A stretch of 64,000 bases of DNA from positions 332,643-396,642 of the forward strand of contig NZ_JAUFPQ010000009.1 of the NCBI RefSeq assembly GCF_030409305.1. The letters are read 5' to 3'. Both the position numbers and the translations under genes were made by a program. Under the pieces are notes generated by a model that saw only the letters and a list, made by a program, of their open reading frames with translations, was not told where the DNA came from and did no database searches. Positions 46,914-55,577 of the stretch are shown here, one piece after another (positions within the stretch are counted from its first letter, which is position 1; every line of letters begins with the position of its first letter). This stretch comes from Halomonas maura (GTDB taxonomy: Bacteria > Pseudomonadota > Gammaproteobacteria > Pseudomonadales > Halomonadaceae).

Positions 46914-47960
46914 ATGATCGCCTTTCTGATCAAGCGCCTCTTCCATGCGCTGCTGGTGATGTTCGTCATCAGCGTGATCGCCTTCGCCATCCAGGACAAC
47001 CTGGGCGACCCCATCCAGCAGATGGTCGGCCAGTCCGTGCCGGAGAGCGAGCGCGAGGCCCTGCGCGAGGAACTCGGCCTCAACGACCCCTTCGCGGTCC
47101 AGTACCTGCGCTTCGCCGCCAACGCGGTGCAGTTCGACTTCGGCTATTCCTACGTCTTCAACGAGCCGACCACCGAGGTCATCCTGCGCCACCTGCCGGC
47201 GACGCTGGAGCTGGTGGCCGCCTCGACCTTGCTGATCATCGCCCTGTCGATCCCGATCGGGGTCTACAGCGCCATCAAGCCACGCGCCTGGCTGTCACGC
47301 CTCTTCATGGGCGTGTCGATCATCGGCATCTCGATCCCGGTGTTCCTGACCGCCATCGTGCTGATCCAGCTGTTCGCCATCGGCGTGTCCTGGAGCCCCT
47401 TTCCCGGCGACACCGGCTGGGGCGCCTGGCTCAATGACCTGCTGACCACCGACGGCGGCATGCCGGCCTATGGCCGCGGCAACCCGGTGCCCGTCTTCGG
47501 CACCTGGGAGACCAACTTCGCCTCCCTCGAGGGGCTGACCTACCTGGTCCTGCCGGCCATCTCGCTGGCCTCGATCATGCTGCCGCTGTTCATCCGCCTG
47601 ATCCGCGCCGAGATGCTCGAGGTGCTGCAGTCCGACTACGTCAAGTTCGCCCGGGCCAAGGGACTCTCGCCGCGGCGCATCTACTTCCTGCATGCGCTGA
47701 AGAACACCATGCTGCCGGTGATCACCGTCGGCGGGGTGCAGATCGGCACCCTGGTGGCCTACACCATCCTCACCGAGACGGTGTTCCAGTGGCCGGGCAT
47801 GGGCCTGATGTTCCTCGACGCCATCGAGCGTTCCGACATTCCGCTGATCGTCACCTACCTGATGATCGTGGGGCTGATCTTCGTGATCACCAACACCCTG
47901 GTCGACCTGATCTACGGCCTGGTGAACCCCACCGTCAAGCTGACAGGAAAGCCCGCATGA
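46914..47960 (+). CDS. ABC transporter permease (DppB type)
   Basis: The 348-residue inner-membrane protein has an N-terminal helix (FLIKRLFHALLVMFVISVIAFAI) and six core helices with the binding-protein-dependent transport signature FARAKGLSPRRIYFLHALKN near residues 243-262, the EAA loop that touches the ATPases. TETVFQWPGMGLMFLDAI is the usual late block. It pairs with the following DppC-type permease, whose start overlaps its stop by 4 nt. Confidence 0.94.
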   Translation: MIAFLIKRLFHALLVMFVISVIAFAIQDNLGDPIQQMVGQSVPESEREALREELGLNDPFAVQYLRFAANAVQFDFGYSYVFNEPTTEVILRHLPATLELVAASTLLIIALSIPIGVYSAIKPRAWLSRLFMGVSIIGISIPVFLTAIVLIQLFAIGVSWSPFPGDTGWGAWLNDLLTTDGGMPAYGRGNPVPVFGTWETNFASLEGLTYLVLPAISLASIMLPLFIRLIRAEMLEVLQSDYVKFARAKGLSPRRIYFLHALKNTMLPVITVGGVQIGTLVAYTILTETVFQWPGMGLMFLDAIERSDIPLIVTYLMIVGLIFVITNTLVDLIYGLVNPTVKLTGKPA

Positions 47961-48913
47961 CCATCCCGACCTCCCCTCTCGAGCGCTCCCCCACGACGAG
48001 CCGCCGGGAGCGCCTGCGCGACTCCTACCTGCTCTACAGCTTCCTGCGCGACCCGATCGCCCAGCTCAGCCTGCTGGTGTTCATCGTGCTGGTGGCCGCC
48101 GCCGTGCTGGCGCCCTGGCTGGCGCCGATGAACCCCTACGACCTGGCCCAGATCGATATCCTGGCCTCGGAGCTGCCGCCCTTGTGGATCGACGGCAGCG
48201 ATCCGGCCTACCTGATGGGCACCGACGCCCAGGGCCGCGACCTGCTCTCGACCATCCTCTACGGGGCCCGGGTGTCGCTGATCATCGGCTTCGGCGCGGT
48301 GGCCATGCAGGCCGCCCTCGGCGTCTGCTTCGGCCTGCTGGCCGGCTACCTGGGCGGGCGGGTCGACGCCTTCCTGATGCGCCTGGCCGACATCCAGCTG
48401 TCGTTCTCCACCCTGATGGTGGCGATCGTGGTCGGCGCCCTGTTCAAGGCGATCTTCGGCGGCGCCACCTACAGCGCCTATGCCGTGCCGCTGCTGGTGC
48501 TGATCATCGGCCTGGCCGAGTGGCCCCAGTACGCGCGCACCGTGCGCGCCTCGGTGCTCGCCGAGAAGGGCAAGGAATACGTCGACGCCGCCCGGGTGAT
48601 GGGCCTCTCCAGCCGGCGCATCATGTTCCGCCACATCCTGCCCAACACCCTGTCGCCGATCTTCGTCATCTCCACCGTCCAGGTGGCCAACGCCATCATC
48701 TCCGAGGCGGCGCTGTCCTTCCTCGGCCTCGGCATGCCCGAGACCCAGCCGTCGCTGGGCTCGCTGATCAAGTCCGGCTTCGACTACATCCAGTCCGGCT
48801 CCTGGTGGATCACCCTGATCCCCGGCCTGGTGCTGGTGGTGCTGGTGCTGGTGATCAACCTGCTCGGCGACTGGTTGCGCGACGTGCTCAACCCGCGTCT
48901 CTACAAGGGCTGA
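47957..48913 (+). CDS. ABC transporter permease (DppC type)
   Basis: The 318-residue permease has the DppC-specific N-terminal extension, a first helix (LSLLVFIVLVAAAVLAPWLAP), the periplasmic YLMGTDAQGRDLLSTILYGARVSL block and the EAA loop YVDAARVMGLSSRRIMFRHILPN. It ends RDVLNPRLYKG. The ATGA overlap with the preceding permease shows coupling. A degenerate copy of its 3' end follows 50 bp downstream. Confidence 0.94.
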   Translation: MTIPTSPLERSPTTSRRERLRDSYLLYSFLRDPIAQLSLLVFIVLVAAAVLAPWLAPMNPYDLAQIDILASELPPLWIDGSDPAYLMGTDAQGRDLLSTILYGARVSLIIGFGAVAMQAALGVCFGLLAGYLGGRVDAFLMRLADIQLSFSTLMVAIVVGALFKAIFGGATYSAYAVPLLVLIIGLAEWPQYARTVRASVLAEKGKEYVDAARVMGLSSRRIMFRHILPNTLSPIFVISTVQVANAIISEAALSFLGLGMPETQPSLGSLIKSGFDYIQSGSWWITLIPGLVLVVLVLVINLLGDWLRDVLNPRLYKG

Positions 48914-48962
48914 TTCCATGCATCGTCTCGATAACGTTTATCGGCCACAAGGGCGCCGGCAC

Positions 48963-49004
48963 GACGTGCTCAACCCGCGGCTCTTCGTGCGGCACAAGGG
49001 CTGA
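48963..49004 (+). pseudogene. Remnant duplicate of the DppC 3' end
   Basis: Seventeen bases at 48963-48979 are identical to 48881-48897 (codons for DVLNPR), and the piece ends CACAAGGGCTGA like the real gene. It reads HDVLNPRLFVRHKG before its stop and has no start of its own. It looks like a leftover of a duplication or recombination between permease genes, lying just before the ATPase gene. Confidence 0.6.
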
Positions 49005-49019
49005 GGCCAAGGAGTTTTC

Positions 49020-50039
49020 ATGTCACTTCTCGAAGTCAACAACCTCGACGTGCGCTTCGCCCTGCGCCGTGGCGACGTCCAGGCACTGCGCGACGTCTGC
49101 TTCAGCCTGGATCGTGGCGAGCGCCTGGGGATCGTCGGCGAGTCCGGCGCCGGCAAGTCGGTGGCGGCCTTCAGCCTGCTCAACCTGATCGCCAGGCCGG
49201 GCTACATCGCCGGCGGCAGCATCCGCTTCGACGGCCAGGAACTCATCGGCATGCGCGACCGGGCCCTGCGCCGCATCCGCGGCCATCGCATCTCGCTGAT
49301 CTTCCAGGACCCGATGATGACCCTCAATCCGGTGCTGACCATCGGCGAGCAGATGGTCGAATGCCTCAAGGCCCACCGGCGCATCTCGACCCGCGACGCC
49401 CGGGCGATCTCGCTGCGCCGGCTGGAGCAGGTGCAGATCCCCTCCCCGTCGGCGCGCCTCGACCAGTACCCCCATGAGCTGTCCGGGGGCATGCGTCAGC
49501 GGGTGATCATCGCCATCGCGTTGCTGCTCGACCCGGACATCATCATCGCCGACGAGCCCACCACGGCGCTCGACGTGACCATCCAGGCCGAGATCATGGC
49601 GCTGTTGCTCGAGCTCTGCGAGGAGCACAACGTGGGCCTGGTGCTGATCACCCACGACCTCGGCGTGGTCAGCCAGGTCACCCAGCGCATGCTGGTGATG
49701 TACGCCGGCCGGGTCATCGAGCAGGGCCCGACCCGGGAGATCATCAACGATCCCCAGCATCCCTACACCCAGGGGCTGATCAACGCCCTGCCGCAGATGG
49801 CCACGCCCGGCTCGCGGCTCAATCAGATCCCCGGCAGCATGCCGTCACTGGACAACCTGCCGAGCGGCTGTGCCTTCCACCCGCGCTGCGGCTTCGTGAC
49901 GCGCGCCGACGGCTCGACGCGCCAGGCCTGTGTCGATCGGGTGCCCGGCTTCGTGACCTCCGGCAACTGCCAGGCGGCCTGCCACATGGTCGCCGAGATG
50001 ATCGAACACGAACGCCTTCCGGCCGAGGAGCAAGTCTGA
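49020..50039 (+). CDS. ABC transporter ATP-binding protein (DppD type)
   Basis: The 339-residue ATPase has Walker A GESGAGKS (residues about 40-47), Q-loop [10 protein letters not shown], signature LSGGMRQRV and Walker [14 protein letters not shown]. The C-terminal oligopeptide-transporter extension has cysteines ([10 protein letters not shown]...QAACH) that in relatives bind an Fe-S cluster. It powers import with the DppF-type subunit, whose start overlaps its stop (TGATGA). AAGGAG precedes ATG 49020. Confidence 0.95.
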   Translation: MSLLEVNNLDVRFALRRGDVQALRDVCFSLDRGERLGIVGESGAGKSVAAFSLLNLIARPGYIAGGSIRFDGQELIGMRDRALRRIRGHRISLIFQDPMMTLNPVLTIGEQMVECLKAHRRISTRDARAISLRRLEQVQIPSPSARLDQYPHELSGGMRQRVIIAIALLLDPDIIIADEPTTALDVTIQAEIMALLLELCEEHNVGLVLITHDLGVVSQVTQRMLVMYAGRVIEQGPTREIINDPQHPYTQGLINALPQMATPGSRLNQIPGSMPSLDNLPSGCAFHPRCGFVTRADGSTRQACVDRVPGFVTSGNCQAACHMVAEMIEHERLPAEEQV

Positions 50040-51085
50040 TGAGTTCGACCACGACATCCGCCGCGCCGGAGACGGCCGGCCCGCTGCTGTCCCTGCGCGG
50101 CCTGGAGAAGCGCTTCTCGCTCTCCGGTGACTTCCTGGAACAGCTCAAGTTCAAGGGCGGCAAGCTGGTTCGCGAACAGCAATACGTGCACGCCATCAAC
50201 GGCGTCGACCTGGACATCCAGCGCGGCGAGGCGCTGTGCGTGGTGGGGGAATCCGGCTGCGGCAAGTCCACCGTCGCCCGCACGGTGATGGGCCTGATCA
50301 CGCCCAGCGGCGGCGAGATCCACTACGACGGCGAGCGCATCGACGATCGCACCACCAAGGCGCTGATGCCCTATCGCCGGCGCATGCAGATGATCTTCCA
50401 GAACCCCTATGCCTCGCTGAACCCGCGCATGACCATCCAGCAGACCCTGGAGGAGCCGATCCGGCTTCACCATCCGGAGTGGTCGCCGCAGCGGGTCAAG
50501 GACCAGGTCGCCGAGGTGATGGCCTCGGTGGGCATCGCCCCGGACTGGGGCGCTCGCTACGGCCACGAGTTCTCCGGCGGGCAGCGCCAACGCATCGCCA
50601 TCGCCCGGGCGCTGGCGGTGGACCCGGAGTTCATCGTCGCCGACGAGCCGATCTCGGCGCTGGACGTCTCCATCCAGGCCCAGGTGCTCAACCTGCTGAT
50701 GGAGGCCCAGCGTGAGCGCCACCTCACCTACCTGTTCATCACCCACGATCTGGCGGTGGTCGAGCACTTCGGTACCCGGGTGGCGGTGATGTATCTGGGG
50801 CGGGTCTGCGAGGTGGCGCCCACCGCCACGCTGTTCGCCACCCCCCGGCATCCCTACACCCAGGCCCTGATGTCGGCGATACCGCGGCTCGAGGACGAGC
50901 GTCCCCAGCACCTGCGCCTCGCGGGCGAGGTGCCCACGCCGGTCGACCTGCCTTCCGGATGTGTCTTTCATGGCCGCTGCCCCCACGCCGATGCGCGTTG
51001 CCGCAGCGAGGTGCCCGCGCTGATCGCCACCGACGAGGGCGGCCGAGTCGCCTGCCATGGGGTGGAGGAAGGTCGCATCGGCTGA
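50039..51085 (+). CDS. ABC transporter ATP-binding protein (DppF type)
   Basis: The 348-residue second ATPase has Walker A GESGCGKST near residue 71, FQNPYASLNPRMT, signature FSGGQRQRIAIARAL, Walker B FIVADEPISALDVS and the C-terminal SGCVFHGRCPHADARC extension. An insert after LRGLEKRFSLSGDFLEQLKF lengthens its N-terminus. It completes the five-gene transporter; a hairpin at 51120-51154 follows. Confidence 0.95.
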   Translation: MSSTTTSAAPETAGPLLSLRGLEKRFSLSGDFLEQLKFKGGKLVREQQYVHAINGVDLDIQRGEALCVVGESGCGKSTVARTVMGLITPSGGEIHYDGERIDDRTTKALMPYRRRMQMIFQNPYASLNPRMTIQQTLEEPIRLHHPEWSPQRVKDQVAEVMASVGIAPDWGARYGHEFSGGQRQRIAIARALAVDPEFIVADEPISALDVSIQAQVLNLLMEAQRERHLTYLFITHDLAVVEHFGTRVAVMYLGRVCEVAPTATLFATPRHPYTQALMSAIPRLEDERPQHLRLAGEVPTPVDLPSGCVFHGRCPHADARCRSEVPALIATDEGGRVACHGVEEGRIG

Positions 51086-51119
51086 GCCGCGGGATCTGGC
51101 ATACTACGCGCGTTGAACT

Positions 51120-51154
51120 ACCGACAGGCGGGCGTGATCCGGCCGCCTGTCGGT
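51120..51154 (+). terminator. Hairpin after the ABC transporter operon
   Basis: ACCGACAGGCGG and CCGCCTGTCGGT form a perfect 12-bp stem with an 11-nt loop, 35 nt past the last ATPase gene. There is no U-run. Confidence 0.6.
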
Positions 51155-51234
51155 TCATGCGGCGCTGGCAAGCGCCACACCGCGACGTCCGGCCGATGTT
51201 ACCCCGTCGGCCGGCCGTCGGAGCGAGGGTTGAT

Positions 51235-52176
51235 ATGGAACTACGCTGGCTGGACGACTTCATCGCCCTGGCCCGTACCCGGCACTTCTCGCGAGCGGCG
51301 GAGGAGCAGAACGTCACCCAGCCGACCTTCTCCCGACGCATCAAGCTGCTCGAGGAGGAAATGGGCACCGTGCTGGTCAATCGTCAGACCCTGCCCCTCT
51401 CCCTGACCCCCGGCGGGGAGGAGTTCCTCGCCTTGTGCCAGGAGGTGACCCGACGCGTCGCCACCACCCGCGAGCGGCTGGGCCAGCTGGCCGAGGCCAG
51501 TGCCAGTCGCATCCGCCTGGCGGCGCCCCAGAGCCTGCTCGCCCACTTCCTGCCGGCATGGCTGGCCCGCTGGACCTCCCCCCCGCCGCTGACCCCCTAC
51601 CTGCGGGCCACCGGCTGGCTCGCCGAGGACTACTTCCAGGCGCTGGCCCGCGACGAGTGCGACCTGGCGCTCTGCTACTGGCCGGCCATTCCCTGCCCGC
51701 TGGCCTTGGCTACCGAAGGCCTGGAGCACCGGGTCCTGGGGCAGGAACGCCTGCTGCCGGTGTCCCTGCCGGACGCCGGCGGGCGTCCGCGCTTCTCCCT
51801 GGAGGACGCCGGGCGACGGCCGGTCCCCCTGATCGCCTACCATCCCCGGGGACTGATCGATACCGTCATCCGCAGCCACCTCCAGCGCCAGGCGGACACA
51901 CCGACCTTCAGCGTGCTCAACGAGAGCATCCAGAGCAGCAACATCCGCGAGCTGGTCGGGCTGGGCTACGGGCTGGGCTGGCTGCCGCAGCGCTCGGTCC
52001 AGGACGCCCTGGCCGGCGGCGAGCTGGTGGCGGCCGGAGGCCCCCGCTGGGAGGTGCCGTTGGAGATCCGCCTCTACCGCCATCGTGCCACCCCCCACCG
52101 CGCGGTGGCCGCCCTCTGGCAGGCCCTCGAGGCCCCGGACACGACGCCGTCTTCCCGCGGCGCGAAACCCCGATGA
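51235..52176 (+). CDS. LysR-family transcriptional regulator
   Basis: The 313-residue protein has a LysR helix-turn-helix (MELRWLDDFIALARTRHFSRAAEEQNVTQPTFSRRIKLLEEEMG, residues 1-44) and a periplasmic-binding-like effector domain (about 90-295). Its effector and targets are unknown. The gene follows the ABC transporter on the same strand but behind a terminator-like hairpin. It overlaps the start of the hydrolase gene by 4 nt, so those two form an operon. Confidence 0.93.
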   Translation: MELRWLDDFIALARTRHFSRAAEEQNVTQPTFSRRIKLLEEEMGTVLVNRQTLPLSLTPGGEEFLALCQEVTRRVATTRERLGQLAEASASRIRLAAPQSLLAHFLPAWLARWTSPPPLTPYLRATGWLAEDYFQALARDECDLALCYWPAIPCPLALATEGLEHRVLGQERLLPVSLPDAGGRPRFSLEDAGRRPVPLIAYHPRGLIDTVIRSHLQRQADTPTFSVLNESIQSSNIRELVGLGYGLGWLPQRSVQDALAGGELVAAGGPRWEVPLEIRLYRHRATPHRAVAALWQALEAPDTTPSSRGAKPR

Positions 52177-53210
52177 CGCCGGGGCGTCACCGGGCGCGCT
52201 TTCGTCCCGCCCCGGGGCTCGCCAATCGCCATGTGCAGACGCTGCTGCCGCGCCTGCTACCCGGGCCCGCTCTGCAGCTGCGCGAGGAGATCCTCGAGCT
52301 GCCCGACGGCGACTTCGTCGAGCTGGCCTGGGCCGCCCCGCCCCCCGGCGAGCCCGCGCCGCTGTTCGTGCTGTTCCACGGGCTCGAGGGCTCGCGGCGC
52401 TCGCCGTATGCCCGCCAGCTGCTTGCGGCGGCCCGGCACCGGGGCTGGCGCGCCGTGCTGATGCATTTCCGGGGCTGCGGGGCGCATCCCAACCGGCTGC
52501 CCCGGGCCTACCACAGTGGCGATACCACCGATGCCCATTGGCTGCTGAGCCGGCTGGCACGGCGCTATCCTGGGGTGCCCCGGGTGGCCTGCGGGGTGTC
52601 GCTGGGCGCCAATATGCTGCTCAAGCTGCTCGCCGAGAACCCCGACGACGCGCTCGGCCTCGCCGGGGCCATCGCCATCGCCCCGCCCCTGGACCTGGCC
52701 GGCTGCGCGGACACCCTGGAGCGCGGCGTCGCCCGGCTCTACCAGCGCCACCTGCTGCGGGCCCTCAAGGCCAAGGTCGCGCCGCGTCTCGACGCCGGCA
52801 CGCTGCCCCTCTCGCTGTCTCCCGCCCAGCTGGCGCGGCTCACCACCCTGCGCGGCTACGACGACGCCGTGACCGCGCCGCTGCACGGCTTCGCCGACGC
52901 GGCCGACTACTACCGCCGGGCCTCCGCCGGTCCCCGCCTCGGCGGCATTCGCCTGCCGACGCTGATCGTGCATGCCGACGACGACCCCTTCATGCCGCGG
53001 CCCCTGTATGACGAGCTGGACCTCGGCCCCGGCATTCGTCTGGAGACCGCCCGGCAGGGTGGCCATGTGGGATTCGTGGAATGGCGCCACGGCCGCCTGG
53101 CCAGCTGGTTGACGCGGCGGGTCGCCCGCCAGCTGGACGACTGGCAGGCGACCGGACGGTGCGGTCGGACTACCCCGGGCCCCGGTCACGCGAATCCCTC
53201 CGGCGCCTGA
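52173..53210 (+). CDS. YheT-family alpha/beta hydrolase
   Basis: The 345-residue product matches the YheT/ABHD1-3 family. It has PGLANRHVQTLLPRLL near residue 14, LFVLFHGLEGSRRSPYARQLL, FRGCGAHPNRLPRAYHSGDTTDA, the nucleophile elbow GVSLGANMLLKLL (Ser), an Asp in HADDDPFMP and a His in GGHVGFVEW. Activity is probably esterase-like, on an unknown substrate. It starts in an ATGA overlap with the LysR gene. Confidence 0.92.
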   Translation: MTPGRHRARFRPAPGLANRHVQTLLPRLLPGPALQLREEILELPDGDFVELAWAAPPPGEPAPLFVLFHGLEGSRRSPYARQLLAAARHRGWRAVLMHFRGCGAHPNRLPRAYHSGDTTDAHWLLSRLARRYPGVPRVACGVSLGANMLLKLLAENPDDALGLAGAIAIAPPLDLAGCADTLERGVARLYQRHLLRALKAKVAPRLDAGTLPLSLSPAQLARLTTLRGYDDAVTAPLHGFADAADYYRRASAGPRLGGIRLPTLIVHADDDPFMPRPLYDELDLGPGIRLETARQGGHVGFVEWRHGRLASWLTRRVARQLDDWQATGRCGRTTPGPGHANPSGA

Positions 53211-53388
53211 GCGTCCGACCGTCGAGGCACCGTCGCGAGCCCGTGATGGAAAGAAGTAAAAAAAGTCGGGTTCTTAACCCATGTTGGCAGACCTGATCGG
53301 GGTTCTTCCCTAGGCTGAGGCGTGTCCCAAGGCATACCGAGCCGGTCCGCCGAGGGGCAGCCATGACAACAAGACGGTGGGACACATC

Positions 53389-54000
53389 GTGAACACAACG
53401 AACGGAACCGAACGCCATCCTGGCCTCGAGCCTACGACCCTTGCCATGCCGGAAGACCTCCTGGCCCTGGCCAATGACCATGAGCAGCACGAGTATCATC
53501 GTTACCGATTGCTTTCCCTGCGCTTCCTGACCTTTCACCTCGGCATCAGCCAGCTCATGCAGGCCCTGGCCGGCGAGAGCCGCCAACGGGTCCAGGCGCT
53601 GATCGAGGTCGCCGCTCCCCTGAACGCCGACACGCCCTGCTTGCGGGATCCGGCGCTGGTCCCCTGGCAGGATCGCCGGAGTCAGCCGCACTTCTTCATC
53701 TTCGATGATGCGCTGGCGGCTCAGGAACTGAAGCGGGCGTTGCTCGAGGAACACCGTTCTTTCCGCTTCTACAAATGCCTGAGGACGTACAGTGGCATCG
53801 CCGGGCTGGATGGCCTGCTGGACGCCTTCGTCGAGCAGGCCCGGGCCCAGTGCACGATCCTCGAGGAAACCCAGGATCAGCTGCCGGTCTTGCCGCGCGT
53901 CGCCCGCGGCCTCGGCCCACGCGGCGCCGCTCCCCGGCGACGTCGCCGTCTCGCCAGCAAGGGCGCGGCGCGCCCGGCCCCGCCAGACGCCGCCCGCTAG
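53389..54000 (+). CDS. Ferritin-like helical protein, paralogue 2
   Basis: The product (203 residues from GTG 53389) is related to the protein at 33366-33935: MPEDLLALANDHEQHEYHRY (Asp30, His31, Glu32, Glu35) followed by RFLTFHLGISQLM and GESRQR. A second helical pair contains LKRALLEEHRSFRFYKCL and LLDAFVEQARAQCTIL. Glu/His spacing suggests a diiron or other metal site, but no named family is certain. The tail is Arg/Ala/Pro-rich. The start is uncertain: GTG 53377, GTG 53389 and ATG 53446 are possible. It precedes a Crp/Fnr regulator by 184 bp. Confidence 0.68.
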   Translation: MNTTNGTERHPGLEPTTLAMPEDLLALANDHEQHEYHRYRLLSLRFLTFHLGISQLMQALAGESRQRVQALIEVAAPLNADTPCLRDPALVPWQDRRSQPHFFIFDDALAAQELKRALLEEHRSFRFYKCLRTYSGIAGLDGLLDAFVEQARAQCTILEETQDQLPVLPRVARGLGPRGAAPRRRRRLASKGAARPAPPDAAR

Positions 54001-54184
54001 CCGGTCCGCGCCGCATGGTGGGATGTCGGGCCTGCGACTAGAGTGAAGTCACAGGGCCAATCCGCACCGCCCCGGCTGGCACCAGCGGGGCGCCCCCAAC
54101 GAGGGCCATGACCATCTTCGCTTACCGCCACGCGGCGAGGCGCCTCCTCCTCACCACGCTGCAGCGCGCTCCCGGGCCAGCGGC

Positions 54185-54964
54185 ATGAGCCTGCTCGCCT
54201 CGGCCATGGCTCGCTATGTCGAGCTTTCGGCTTCGGATCAGCGTTACCTGGCCAACCTCGAGTCACACGCCCGGCCCGCCGCCCGACAGCAACGGCTATG
54301 GATGCCCCACGACAGGATCGGGTCGCTGTATATCCTGCAGGACGGCTGGGCCTGCACCATCCGGCGGACCGTCGATGACGAGCGGCAGGTGATCGAGGTG
54401 CTGCTGCCGGGGGATATCATCGGCATCCGGGAGTTCACCTTTCGCCGGCACGTCAGCGAGGCCCGCATGATCACCGCCGGCACCCTCATCCCCTTCCCCC
54501 ATGAGCAGATCGTCGACATCGTGGCGGCCTCGCCGTCCCTGGCGATCGCCCTCTTCGCCGTCATCGGCCGCCAGGAGGCGAGCCTGACCGAGCGCATGCT
54601 GGTGACGCTGCATCACAGCGCCCGCTCGCAGGTCCTGCACTTCATCCTCGAGACCTTCACCCGACTCGCCAGGCTCCAGTCGGTGACACTGGAGAGCTTC
54701 ACGTTTCCCATCACCCAGCGCCTGCTGGGGGAGATCCTGGGCCTGTCGCCGGTCCACATCAATCGCACCCTGTCAGGTCTGGAGCGGGATCGCCTGCTCA
54801 AGAAGCACCGGACCCGCGTGGAGGTCCATGATCGGCGCCGGCTGCTCGAGGAAGCGGCGTTCGATGCCGGCTACCTGAGCGACGAGATGGATGGCCTGCG
54901 CGAGCGGCTGGCGTGTCTCCGAGACAGCGGCGGGCCGGATCGCCTCATGTCATCGGACAGCTGA
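54185..54964 (+). CDS. Crp/Fnr-family transcriptional regulator
   Basis: The 259-residue regulator has a cyclic-nucleotide-binding-like beta barrel (about 35-130; [32 protein letters not shown]) and a winged helix (about 160-225; [34 protein letters not shown]). It lacks the cysteine cluster of oxygen-sensing FNR. Its signal is unknown. It follows ferritin-like paralogue 2, and an FNR-like box lies near paralogue 1, so it may control them. Its 3' end overlaps msrA on the opposite strand by 20 nt. Confidence 0.9.
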   Translation: MSLLASAMARYVELSASDQRYLANLESHARPAARQQRLWMPHDRIGSLYILQDGWACTIRRTVDDERQVIEVLLPGDIIGIREFTFRRHVSEARMITAGTLIPFPHEQIVDIVAASPSLAIALFAVIGRQEASLTERMLVTLHHSARSQVLHFILETFTRLARLQSVTLESFTFPITQRLLGEILGLSPVHINRTLSGLERDRLLKKHRTRVEVHDRRRLLEEAAFDAGYLSDEMDGLRERLACLRDSGGPDRLMSSDS

Positions 54965-55559
54965 CGCCGGTGCCCTTCAGCCCGCAATAGCCACCGGGAT
55001 TCTTCTCCAGGTATTGCTGGTGATAGTCCTCGGCATAGTAGAAGGTCTCCAGCGGGGCGATCTCGGTGGTCACCTCGCCACGCCCGGCCGTGCGCAGGGC
55101 CTCGGCGTAGGCCGCGCGGCTGCATTCGGCGACCTGCCGTTGGGTCTCGCCGGTGGTGAGGATGATCGAGCGGTACTGGGGGCCGATGTCGTTGCCCTGG
55201 CGATGGCCCTGGGTGGGGTCATGGGCCTCCCAGAAGTGCCGCAGCAGGGTCGTGAGATCGATCCGCCGGGGATCGAACACCACCCGCACGACCTCGGCGT
55301 GGCCGGTGCGCCCGGTACAGGTCTCGCGATAGGTGGGGTTCGGGGTCACGCCCCCGGCATAGCCCACCGCGGTGACGTGGACGCCCGGCAACCGCCAGAA
55401 CAATCGCTCGGCGCCCCAGAAGCAGCCCAGGCCCAGCACGATCTCCTCCATGCCCTCGGGCCAGGGCGGGGTCATGGCCTGCCCGCTGACGGCATGCTGG
55501 CCATCGATGGTCATGGGCGTATCGCGGCCCTCGGGGGTAGCATCGACGTGTGTCGGCAT
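54945..55559 (-). CDS. msrA: Peptide-methionine (S)-S-oxide reductase
   Basis: The 204-residue enzyme repairs methionine-S-sulfoxide with thioredoxin. The catalytic Cys46 is in [38 protein letters not shown] and the resolving cysteines in [14 protein letters not shown] complete the family pattern. ATG 55559 gives a family-like length (E. coli 212). It converges on the Crp/Fnr gene with a 20-bp overlap. Confidence 0.96.
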   Translation of the reverse strand: MPTHVDATPEGRDTPMTIDGQHAVSGQAMTPPWPEGMEEIVLGLGCFWGAERLFWRLPGVHVTAVGYAGGVTPNPTYRETCTGRTGHAEVVRVVFDPRRIDLTTLLRHFWEAHDPTQGHRQGNDIGPQYRSIILTTGETQRQVAECSRAAYAEALRTAGRGEVTTEIAPLETFYYAEDYHQQYLEKNPGGYCGLKGTGVSCPMT

Positions 55560-55577
55560 GGCGTGCTCCTCTGCTGG

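Noticed and set aside
54050-54070. CRP site GTGA-AG-TCAC upstream of the Crp/Fnr gene
   Set aside because: The spacer is 2 nt instead of 6, so it does not fit a CRP box.
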